Source: an uncultured Clostridia bacterium (lineage in GTDB: Bacteria > Bacillota > Clostridia > Lachnospirales > Lachnospiraceae). Taken from it: DNA of 38,903 bases. Shown here in pieces: positions 19,001 to 25,764 of this stretch (the stretch's first letter is position 1; each line of letters opens with the position of its first letter). The notes beneath the pieces were generated by a model. The model was given only the letters and a program-made list of their open reading frames with translations. It did no database searches and was not told where the DNA came from. The stretch spans positions 1-38,903 of the forward strand of contig CAMOSC010000005.1 in assembly GCA_946624325.1 (NCBI GenBank). Reading direction: 5' to 3'. The translations under genes were made by a program, and so were the position numbers.

Positions 19001-19610
19001 TCCTGCGGGGGAAAACCAGATGGAAGCGGCGATGAGTTATCTGCGCCGGGTTGCGGCGAAAGCCAGCAGGACCGTTCCGCGCCAGGTGGCGAGGGTTACC
19101 GGAAAACAGCTCAACAGCAAGGACCTCCTGCAGTCCTTCGAGCGTCTGCTCGGGAAAACCATTGTGGTTCTGGAAGCCGGGGAGATCGAACAGCGTGTGA
19201 TCGAGGATCTCTGCGAGGTGCTTGATCCCTCTGACCGCAGCCTCCTGATGGTCCTGGTGGACCAGGATTACCGCCTGGATGCCATGTTTGAGAAATACCC
19301 GAAGCTTCAGCGCATTTTTGAAACCCGTTTCGTGGAGGAACAGATCACCGCAGCGGAGCTGCAGGCCTACGCGCGTGAATTTGCCGAGCGTCAGGACAGC
19401 ATACTGGATAAAACCGCGGAACTGTATCTGATCGGACAGATTGAAAAAATCCTGAAGAATCCGGAGAAGAACAAAAAGCAGATGGTGGATGCCCTGCTGC
19501 GCCGGGCCATTACGGCGGCCGACCGCAAAAAGAGCGGGTTTGGTTCTTTCTTTGAGTCAAAGCATGACAAGAACGGAAGGCTGATCCTCCGCGATAAGCA
19601 TTTTAAATAA
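16002..19610 (+). CDS. Large TPR / acidic-repeat protein with C-terminal AAA-like domain
   Basis: ~1200-aa ORF starting 8 bp after recR; N-terminal TPR-like helices; ~240-aa Asp/Glu/Tyr repeat array; conserved-looking C-terminal domain 'KTIVVLEAGEIEQRVIEDLCEVLDPSDRSLLMVLVDQDYRLDAMFEKYPKLQRIFETRFVEEQI'. Confidence 0.7.
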   Translation: MDKYEYRLKTDHIKQVAARKDYREAAKLCDSIDWSKVRDVKMLTTVSDIYTALHRYEDAMNVLVQAYEYAPIGRRIVYRLTELALAANNYDDAKAYFEEFCNIAPHDQGRLVLLYKMACSQNATVKEKITILEAYKREDFDEKWAYELATLYAQSGQTEKCVQLCDDIVLWFGLGAYVERALELKERFAPLTEEQRAKAQELKNQKEQAQYEERSRQIDSIKGVPDTVKELRVDSELDRVGKATAEMVRSMEKESGQGPRTDVDASVLQQFKRAPMVTVTRLDDPDPVEVQRSRENVNGKSRQFNRLVSASVPEAMDDTRREEFVGKLARHRRQAKEEFNATQAKIPQGPVSGEAVEQFMKESAEENAKRQQIHADIAPTRTDLGDGLGATRTDVWDEKEAQRKAAMIAGARTADYGEEFAEAIEIAVSRAEEDAGKQKADAPEQEAREISAEAREAHRDEPQAPDMEGGPQYVDAVEPDAENFVTFDGLGEVPEQVSMESAGIADEIPEEDIRDIPTAEIFVEAEGSMEEENDTEDSGTGREKELEEPVEGVEGVYVARQAGEEFPRMAENSRRIADEEAYAEVPENGDDIADSEAEYDDESEYDDEADRFDEDSDKAEGYAGDAEEDYEAYNDGKAGKADSVSAANAEAEGDDDMAGEASVEDMMDQEYQDYIREGGYRQAEEDESAGGDDDDPEAEAYGYEDEAEPEPEGDESEYEYDDESEDEESEYDEDDEPEDEESGYEYEDESEEDESEYEYEDEPEEDESEYAEDDEPEEEESRYEYEDEPEEDESEYAEDDEPEDSESGYEYEDESEEDESEYAEDDEPEDTESGYEYEDEPEEDESEYTEDDEPEDDESEYEDESEENESEYAEDDEPEDDESEYEDESEENESEYTEDEEPEADESGYESEDESEEDGSEYAEDEEPEDDESGYEDEPEKGRSGKGDSSYGDRRKKETARRVKKELEGIGKSTSGILPTGVLRVNPENLASTWHFSVSVPAGENQMEAAMSYLRRVAAKASRTVPRQVARVTGKQLNSKDLLQSFERLLGKTIVVLEAGEIEQRVIEDLCEVLDPSDRSLLMVLVDQDYRLDAMFEKYPKLQRIFETRFVEEQITAAELQAYAREFAERQDSILDKTAELYLIGQIEKILKNPEKNKKQMVDALLRRAITAADRKKSGFGSFFESKHDKNGRLILRDKHFK
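18131..18820 (+). repeat. Coding tandem repeats (acidic 24-26-aa units)
   Basis: e.g. 'DDEPEDDESEYEDESEENESEYAE' then 'DDEPEDDESEYEDESEENESEYTE'; units nearly identical in DNA. Confidence 0.85.
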
Positions 19611-19789
19611 ACCGCATGGCTGCGGATAGATACTCTGCCCCGGGCATAAAAAGCCCGGGGTGGGCAGCTTAAGACCGGGCTCGGGGAGTATTTTTCAGCG
19701 CTGCTGCAAACCCAGTTTCCGTAAGATGAGTTCGGGAGCATAGGTGGGAAAGCGCTCAAGGAAAGACAGGATGCCGGAAAGGAGTTTTT

Positions 19790-20494
19790 ATGAACTGGCT
19801 GACGATTGCGGTAATCGTGTTTCTGGCAGCTATGGCCGTTTACGGTTCAAAACGCGGACTTGCCAGGATGTGCATTTCGGTGGCCGCCATGGCTGTCTCG
19901 CTGGTGCTGGTATTTGCCCTGCGTGCGCCGGTGGAGCGGTTCGTGCGGGAACATACCTCTCTCGAGACATCGGTAGAGAGCTTTGTGGATGAGAATCTGA
20001 CCTCCGTTATCCGGGAGGCGGCGGACAGCGCGTCAAAGAGCGCCGGAAACCGGCTGGAGGAAACGGTTAAGGGCATGGATCTGCCAGAGCCGGTGCGGGA
20101 GCTTCTGCTGAACCTTGTCGGCAGCCGGGAGGCGGTATCCGGAAAAACGGGTGATCTGACGGATCAGCTCACGGCCATCATTTCCGAGGCGGTTTTTTCG
20201 GGAATGATCTTTGTTTTTACATTTATCCTGGTACGGGTGCTGGTATGGATCGCAAGCATCCTGATCCTGAAAGCTTCAAAGCTGCCGCTCATCAGGCAGG
20301 TAAACTCCCTGGCCGGGGCGGTAATCGGCCTGCTTTTAGGTGTGGTGATTCTCTGGGTAGCGGGTGTGGTGGTAACCACTGCTTCCACACAGGAATGGGG
20401 CCAGGAAGCGCTCCGTCTGATCGGCGAGAGCCCGGTACTGGATTTCTTTTACAGCAAAAACCCGCTGCTGAAACTCCTGGTTAAACAGGCTTAA
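19790..20494 (+). CDS. CvpA family membrane protein
   Basis: 'MNWLTIAVIVFLAAMAVYGSKRGLARMCISVAAMAVSLVLVFALRAPVERFV' plus 'ASKLPLIRQVNSLAGAVIGLLLGVVILWV'. Confidence 0.8.
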   Translation: MNWLTIAVIVFLAAMAVYGSKRGLARMCISVAAMAVSLVLVFALRAPVERFVREHTSLETSVESFVDENLTSVIREAADSASKSAGNRLEETVKGMDLPEPVRELLLNLVGSREAVSGKTGDLTDQLTAIISEAVFSGMIFVFTFILVRVLVWIASILILKASKLPLIRQVNSLAGAVIGLLLGVVILWVAGVVVTTASTQEWGQEALRLIGESPVLDFFYSKNPLLKLLVKQA

Positions 20495-20502
20495 AAAAGT
20501 AC

Positions 20503-20531
20503 TTGCATTTTTGATACAGATGCGGTATACT
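20503..20531 (+). promoter_or_regulatory. Promoter of tRNA-Cys
   Basis: TTGCAT (20503-20508), 17-nt spacer, TATACT (20526-20531). Confidence 0.7.
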
Positions 20532-20560
20532 TTAAAAGTCACATTGATTGTGACTTTTAT

Positions 20561-20631
20561 GGCGTGATAGCCAAGTGGTAAGGCACCGGTCTGCAACACC
20601 GTCACCACCAGTTCAAATCTGGTTCACGCCT
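20561..20631 (+). tRNA. tRNA-Cys (GCA)
   Basis: GGCGTGATAGCCAAGTGGTAAGGCACCGGTCTGCAACACCGTCACCACCAGTTCAAATCTGGTTCACGCCT: 7-bp acceptor GGCGTGA/TCACGCC, T-loop GTTCAAATC, anticodon loop CTGCAAC. Confidence 0.95.
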
Positions 20632-20634
20632 CTT

Positions 20635-20665
20635 AAACCCCCGGAAATATCCGGGGGTTTTTTTA
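20635..20665 (+). terminator. Rho-independent terminator after tRNA-Cys
   Basis: AAACCCCCGGAAATATCCGGGGGTTTTTTTA. Confidence 0.92.
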
Positions 20666-20675
20666 CGCGAAGCAA

Positions 20676-20735
20676 TGAACCATGCGCAGCGCACGTTTTT
20701 CGCGCTGCGATCTGTCGGCATGGCTCAAGGCGGAA
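20676..20735. repeat. Family C solo partial copy (inverted)
   Basis: AATGAACCATGCGCAGCGCACGTTTTTCGCGCTGCGATCTGTCGGCATGGCTC, reverse complement of the family C hairpin ends. Confidence 0.65.
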
Positions 20736-20738
20736 GGG

Positions 20739-20772
20739 ACGGGTGGGCAGATGGTTTTCCCGCCCATCCGAT
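20739..20772. repeat. Family B palindrome, copy B4
   Basis: ACGGGTGGGCAGATGGTTTTCCCGCCCATCCGAT, adjacent to the family C copy. Confidence 0.6.
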
Positions 20773-20780
20773 TTGCAGGG

Positions 20781-20853
20781 ACATACCAGGAGATCCAGGA
20801 ATGGGTGCGGGAGAGGTATGGATTACATGTGAGCAGGACAGGAATTATGAAAA
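20781..20853 (+). pseudogene. Short C-terminal remnant resembling the tail of 23S rRNA (uracil-5-)-methyltransferase
   Basis: 'TYQEIQEWVRERYGLHVSRTGI' followed by frame loss; resembles the TY.EIQ..V...YG..V tail. Confidence 0.35.
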
Positions 20854-21054
20854 CCCGCGCACCCATATACAGAGGGGCGGTTTGCCGATGTATCTGCGAG
20901 CGCGCCGTCCGACGGTGAACAACAGGAAATTTATCATACGGAAATAATATATAATATAGTATAATAATAGTATTTCACTTTCAAAAGAAATCGTGCTAAG
21001 ATAAAACCATCAAAAGGAAAGCAGCCGATGAATCATCGGAGAAGGAGGAGCATT

Positions 21055-21120
21055 ATGAAAAAGATATTAAAGAAGATTGAACTGTTCATCGAAGAGTATT
21101 ATGAGTCCTTTGGACACTGA
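21055..21120 (+). CDS. Small ORF, 21 aa: MKKILKKIELFIEEYYESFGH
   Basis: ATG 6 nt after GAAGGAGGAG; AT-rich promoter-like DNA upstream; terminator at 21181. Confidence 0.55.
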   Translation: MKKILKKIELFIEEYYESFGH

Positions 21121-21180
21121 TGTGTGCAAGAGGAATCAGCATGAGCGGGGATAACAGGAAAAAATCAGAAATACAGAGAT

Positions 21181-21220
21181 GAAAGCCGTCCGGTTCTTGT
21201 GAAACGGGCGGCTTTCATTT
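21181..21220 (+). terminator. Hairpin terminator after the small ORF
   Basis: GAAAGCCGTCCGGTTCTTGTGAAACGGGCGGCTTTCATTT. Confidence 0.65.
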
Positions 21221-21233
21221 CTGCGCCTGCGGA

Positions 21234-21268
21234 ATCGGGTGGGCGGATGTTTTCTCCGCCCATCCGAT
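21234..21268. repeat. Family B palindrome, copy B5
   Basis: ATCGGGTGGGCGGATGTTTTCTCCGCCCATCCGAT. Confidence 0.65.
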
Positions 21269-21369
21269 CGGCACCGCTGTGCAGCGGATGCGCGGATTAT
21301 CGTGCGGCAGAGAAACCTGAGGAACTGTCAATCAATAAGTCAGGAAATATGCCTGTCCGGCAGGTTTCG

Positions 21370-21921
21370 CTACTGCATCCGTGCAATAATGGCGGAACCG
21401 TGATCTTTCAGCCATTTTCTCGGAATCCTGTAATCCGGCATCACCCGCTCAACCTCCTGCCAGAAGCGCGCGGAGTGGTTCAGTTCCTTCCGGTGGCAGA
21501 GTTCGTGTACGACAACATAATCCTGAACCTTTTCCGGGGTGAGCATCAGCAGGCAGTTGAAATTCAGGTTCCCATCCGCCGAGCAGCTTCCCCAGCGGGT
21601 TCTCTGATTCCGTATCGTGATGCGGCCGTACGAAACGCCTGCAAGGGAAGCAAAATGGCGTACCTTCCCGGGCAAGACGGTCAGCGCCTGCTCTGCAAGT
21701 GCACGAATCGCATCAGAATCAAGCTTTTCCGCGGCCTCGGCCTCAGCGCGCTGCCGCATCAGCTTTTCCTGCGTGCGCAGGATCCAGTCCTGTTTGGCCT
21801 GAATAAAGCGTGAAATTTCGGCCCGCGAACAGCGGTATGGTGCCCGGACCAGCACTTCGCCGCTGCTTTTGATTTCAATGGACAGGGTCCTGCGGCTGCT
21901 GCGGATGAGTTGATAGTCCAT
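21370..21921 (-). CDS. YgjP/DUF45-type M48 family metallopeptidase
   Basis: 'NQRTRWGSCSADGNLNFNCLLMLTPEKVQDYVVVHELCHRKELNHSARFWQEV'; ATG at 21921 after GGGAG RBS. Confidence 0.88.
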   Translation of the reverse strand: MDYQLIRSSRRTLSIEIKSSGEVLVRAPYRCSRAEISRFIQAKQDWILRTQEKLMRQRAEAEAAEKLDSDAIRALAEQALTVLPGKVRHFASLAGVSYGRITIRNQRTRWGSCSADGNLNFNCLLMLTPEKVQDYVVVHELCHRKELNHSARFWQEVERVMPDYRIPRKWLKDHGSAIIARMQ

Positions 21922-22190
21922 TTTCGGATCTCCCTGTGATATTGCGTGCAGTCTGAATGTGCTCTTCCGGCAGGGCTTCCGGGAAGCCTGCTCGGCGGAA
22001 AGAGGAATTGAGAAAATTATATCTGAACAATTACAACATTTTATCATATTTTGCGTGGACCGGCAATGCCTTTTCCGGTCTCAAAGGACTTGCACCGCAT
22101 AGGCAGATATGTTAAAATCAGGAGAGCTGACGGTATCGCACCGCCTGTTTCAGCGAATGCATTGTAAAAAAGGAGTATTCTCCAACTGCC

Positions 22191-23189
22191 ATGATAGAAC
22201 TGAAAGCTTTATCCAAAACGTTTAAAACCGCGCAGGCGGATATTGTTGCCCTGCAGGATATCAACCTGAAAATAGAGGACGGGGAGATTTTCGGCATTAT
22301 CGGCCTGTCGGGCGCCGGAAAATCCACACTCGTGCGCTGCATCAACCTGCTGGAGAGGCCGACCTCCGGGGAGGTGCTGCTGGACGGCAAAAACCTGATG
22401 AATCTGTCGAAGAAGGAACTGCTGGCGACACGGCAGTCCATCGGTATGATCTTCCAGGGGTTCAACCTGTTAGAGCAGCGCAACCTCATTCGCAACGTCT
22501 GCTATCCGCTGGAAATAGCCGGTGTAAAAAAGGCTCAGGCACGGGCCAGGGCAGCCGAGCTCCTGGAGCTTGTCGGCCTGGGAGACCGTCATGAATCCTA
22601 CCCGTCCCAGCTCTCCGGCGGACAGAAGCAGCGCGTAGCCATCGCGCGGGCGCTGGCCACCAGTCCGAAGTACCTGCTCTGCGACGAGGCCACCAGCGCA
22701 CTGGATCCCAATACCACGCAGCAGATCCTCTCCCTCTTAAAGGAGATCAACCAGAAGATGGGCGTTACCATCATCGTCATCACCCATGAGATGAGCGTTA
22801 TCGACCGGATCTGTGACCGGGTTGCCGTCATCGACAACAGCCATATTGTGGAGGTGGGCAAGGTCAGCGAGGTATTCACCTCGCCCCAGTCCGAAATCGC
22901 GAAGGACCTGATCCTGCCGAAGGCGCTGAACGCGCATGTGGGCAGCAGGATGCTGCGCATCGTGTTTGACGGCCAGTCCTCTTACCGTCCCATCATCTCG
23001 AACCTGGTGCTGGAGTGCCAGGCGCCGGTAAACATTATGTTTGCCGATACCCGGGATATCGACGGCATTGCCTATGGCCAGATTGTGATCGCCCTTCCGG
23101 AGGACGAAAAGATGGTCAGCAAAATTTACGCCTGGCTGAGCGCAAATGAAGTGAAATTTGAAGAAGCCCAGACTGCCGGGAAGGCGTGA
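22191..23189 (+). CDS. metN: Methionine ABC transporter ATP-binding protein with C-terminal NIL domain
   Basis: 'MIELKALSKTFKTAQADIVALQDINLKIEDGEIFGIIGLSGAGKSTLVRCINLLERPTSGEVLLDGK'; signature LSGGQKQRVAIARAL; NIL-like tail. Confidence 0.93.
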   Translation: MIELKALSKTFKTAQADIVALQDINLKIEDGEIFGIIGLSGAGKSTLVRCINLLERPTSGEVLLDGKNLMNLSKKELLATRQSIGMIFQGFNLLEQRNLIRNVCYPLEIAGVKKAQARARAAELLELVGLGDRHESYPSQLSGGQKQRVAIARALATSPKYLLCDEATSALDPNTTQQILSLLKEINQKMGVTIIVITHEMSVIDRICDRVAVIDNSHIVEVGKVSEVFTSPQSEIAKDLILPKALNAHVGSRMLRIVFDGQSSYRPIISNLVLECQAPVNIMFADTRDIDGIAYGQIVIALPEDEKMVSKIYAWLSANEVKFEEAQTAGKA

Positions 23190-23212
23190 ACCCCTGTATT
23201 GGGCGGTTGTAA

Positions 23213-23285
23213 GACCCTTCCACCGGTAGGCGAACCTGCCGTAAACCAGTGCTTTTAAACCTGAAATCATAAAGTAGGGTGGCTA
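23213..23285 (+). other. Structured-RNA-like module, copy 1 (directly after metN)
   Basis: TAAGACCCTTCC-CGGTAGGcgaaCCTGCCG...AAAGTAGGGTGGCTATTTTC: GACCCT and AGTAGGGT offset by 60 nt. Confidence 0.4.
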
Positions 23286-23300
23286 TTTTCAAATATATGG

Positions 23301-23334
23301 TTGACAAACGAACATATGTTTGCTATCATATAAT
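23301..23334 (+). promoter_or_regulatory. sigma-A promoter with embedded LexA/DinR-type (SOS) operator
   Basis: TTGACA(23301)-17-TATCAT(23324), with CGAACATATGTTTG (23309-23322) in the spacer; one mismatch to CGAACRNRYGTTYC. Confidence 0.7.
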
Positions 23335-23489
23335 CAATCTGTACAGAAAGGAGGAAAATACATCATCATCATCATCTCCTTATTGGAGTGATTACCATGG
23401 GCATCTGAAATAATAAAGGATAAACATGCCGGTGTTTCTGGGAAACTGAACAAACCAGAACATAGAATTCACTTCAATGGTGGCAAGGA

Positions 23490-23645
23490 GTATAAGAGTC
23501 AGTATTCCTTAGAAAAGTAGCCTGAGTAATATCAGGTAGAGGTATTAGGCTGGTGCCATTAAAGACCCTATGTGAAGTCGCATGGGAAATTTATAAACAT
23601 CAACTATAAAGTTGAAAACAGCCAAGTAGGGTAACTGTTCAGAGT
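23490..23645 (+). ncRNA. Candidate structured RNA (several hairpins), copy 2 of the module
   Basis: AAGGAGTA/TATTCCTT, TAGCCT/AGGCT, CCCTATGTG/CGCATGGG, CAACT/AGTTG hairpins; GACCCT (23564) and AGTAGGGT (23625) offset by 61 nt. Confidence 0.45.
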
Positions 23646-23802
23646 CAGACCTTGGATACGGAAAAAACATTCATTTTCGGAGCAGCGGCGTACCTGCCTG
23701 ATAATAATCTCGGGAAATTCATGGATTTTAATTTGTTAAATTCACGATTCTGCGGAGATTGCAGCCCGGATCTGAACAGTTACAAATTCGGAGGAGTGAC
23801 AG

Positions 23803-24480
23803 ATGGTATCAGAAATGCTGACAAAACTCTGGAACAACGGAGTGCTGCAGCTGGGAGTCTGGGAAACGATCTATATGACGGTTCTCTCAACGCTGTTTTC
23901 CTATGTGATCGGCCTGCCCCTTGGGGTAGTGCTGTTTGTCACGGCAAAGGACGGCATCAGGCCCATACCGTGGCTGAACCGTATTCTCGGAGTCATTGTG
24001 AATGTTTTCCGCAGCATGCCGTTCATCATCCTTATGGTGGCCATGCTGCCCGTAGCCAAGTTTATTGTGGGAACCAGCCTCGGAAACAAGGCAATGATCG
24101 TAACACTTGTTATCGCGGCGGCACCATATGTGGCACGTATGGTGGAGTCCTCTTTAAAAGAGGTAAGCGCGGGCGTGATTGAAGCCGCGCAGGCCATGGG
24201 CTCTTCCACCTTCCAGATCATCCGAAAGGTTCTGATCCCGGAAGCGAAACCTTCCCTTATCACCGGATGTGTCATCTCCATGGTGACGATCCTGGGCTAT
24301 TCCGCTATGGCCGGGACCATCGGCGGCACCGGTCTTGGCCAGATTGCGATCACCTACGGCTACCAGCGGAGCAACCAGGATATCATCTGGATCTGCATTC
24401 TGCTGATTATCGTGATTGTGCAGGTGATTCAGGAGGTCGGAACCAGGATCGGAAGAAAGACAGACCGCAGAATTCATTGA
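23803..24480 (+). CDS. metI: Methionine ABC transporter permease
   Basis: 'LGVWETIYMTVLSTLFSYVIGLPLGVVLFVT...NVFRSMPFIILMVAMLPVAKFIVGTSLG...AAPYVARMVESSLKEV'. Confidence 0.93.
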   Translation: MVSEMLTKLWNNGVLQLGVWETIYMTVLSTLFSYVIGLPLGVVLFVTAKDGIRPIPWLNRILGVIVNVFRSMPFIILMVAMLPVAKFIVGTSLGNKAMIVTLVIAAAPYVARMVESSLKEVSAGVIEAAQAMGSSTFQIIRKVLIPEAKPSLITGCVISMVTILGYSAMAGTIGGTGLGQIAITYGYQRSNQDIIWICILLIIVIVQVIQEVGTRIGRKTDRRIH

Positions 24481-24576
24481 GTCTTCCGCATGCGCGCATC
24501 GGCAGTGGATTGCCGGTGCAAAAAAACGGGAGCGTATACCCTCTGGCCGCGCCGGAGCCTGGCCGCTTTCAGAGGA

Positions 24577-24613
24577 AAATGCCTCTTTTGCCCGCAGGGA
24601 AAAGAGGCATTTA
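24577..24613 (+). terminator. Hairpin terminator after metI
   Basis: AAATGCCTCTTTTGCCCGCAGGGAAAAGAGGCATTT. Confidence 0.75.
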
Positions 24614-24623
24614 CTGTATTATG

Positions 24624-24870
24624 GCCACCGTCCGCCATTCCGGAAGAAATAGGCGGCGCGTAGAAGAAAAATGTCCGCCATTCCGGAAGAAATGAACGAT
24701 GCGTAAAAGAAAAATGTCCGTCCTTCCGGGAAAAATGAGCAGTACGCAAAAGAAAGATATACGCCATTCCGGAAGCAATAAGCGGTGCCGAAAAGGAAAG
24801 CTGTCCTGTTTCCGTAAGAAAGAAATAAGCGGCACATAAAAGAAAAATATCCTGTTTCCCGAAAGGGAAA
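24624..24870. repeat. Tandem repeat family F, 43-46-bp unit, about 5 degenerate copies
   Basis: 'TGTCCGCCATTCCGGAAGAAATgarCGrTGCGTAAAAGAAAAA' repeated with drift up to the HAD gene RBS. Confidence 0.85.
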
Positions 24871-24899
24871 CCGATTTGTTCCAGTAAAGGAGAAAACCC

Positions 24900-25559
24900 A
24901 TGCCAGAATATCCATGCCTGATTTTTGACCATGACGACACGGTTGTGGCGAGCACTTCCGCAATACACTGGCCCTGCTTCGTGGAATATCTGAATCGGTA
25001 TTACCCCGGGAAAACCATTACCCTTGAGGATTACTTTATCAAAAATTTTACGCCGGGTTTCATTGAGATGTGCCGGGAGGATTACGGCATGTCGGATAAG
25101 GACCTGGAGGTGGAAGTAAAATTCTGGCAGGATTATGTGCAAAACCATGTGCCGGAGGCGTATAAGGGAATCCGGGAGATCATGGAGGCACAGCGGGCCA
25201 GGGGCGGTAAGATCGCCGTGATCTCGCATTCCTTCGACTACAATATACGCCGGGATTATGCGGCCAACGGCCTTCCGGTACCGGATATAATCTTTGGCTG
25301 GGAGCAGCCCAATGAGCGCAGGAAGCCGAATCCCTGGCCGCTGCTGGAGGTTCTGAAGGCGCTTTCGCTGCGGCCCGAAGAGGCGCTCATGATTGACGAT
25401 CTGAAGCCGGGGTACGATATGGCAAAGGCGGTAGGCGTACCCTTTGCGGCGGCAGGCTGGGCAAACGATATTCCCGAAATTGAGCATTTCATGAGGGCGA
25501 ACAGCGATTTCTACTTTAAAACCGTGAAGGAGCTCGCGGACTTTCTCGGGGAAGGATGA
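24900..25559 (+). CDS. HAD family hydrolase
   Basis: 'CLIFDHDDTVV', 'KIAVISHSFD', 'RKPNPWPLLEVL...PEEALMIDDLKPGYDMAKAVGV'. Confidence 0.85.
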   Translation: MPEYPCLIFDHDDTVVASTSAIHWPCFVEYLNRYYPGKTITLEDYFIKNFTPGFIEMCREDYGMSDKDLEVEVKFWQDYVQNHVPEAYKGIREIMEAQRARGGKIAVISHSFDYNIRRDYAANGLPVPDIIFGWEQPNERRKPNPWPLLEVLKALSLRPEEALMIDDLKPGYDMAKAVGVPFAAAGWANDIPEIEHFMRANSDFYFKTVKELADFLGEG

Positions 25560-25764
25560 AGCGGGGCTTTGTAAAATGGCAAGAAAAACACGCATTTTTG
25601 CATTTTCTTTTCGGCAGATGTCGTGTATACTGATATCATCAGAGCGCCGCCTGACGGGGCGGCAAATCCCGGGCGGAAGCTTTCGCGCGCAGCAAAATCT
25701 GTAAAAAGGAATTCTGCCGCTGCACAGCCGGCCAGCCGTCCGTATTTTTATAAGGAGAACAGCC

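Noticed and set aside
21199-21813. 204-aa plus-strand ORF
   Set aside because: Antisense to the YgjP-like metallopeptidase with intact HELCH motif on the minus strand.
23190-23802. SAM (S-box) riboswitch or Met T-box between metN and metI
   Set aside because: The T-box GGGTGGNACCGCG core and S-box landmarks are absent; 'GTAGGGTGGC' is only a superficial match.
23652-24182. 176-aa plus ORF overlapping metI
   Set aside because: Out of frame with the strongly supported metI; frame-shadow composition.
24624-24870. Tandem repeat array considered as a CRISPR
   Set aside because: Unit drift is continuous across the whole 43-46 bp; no repeat/spacer division.
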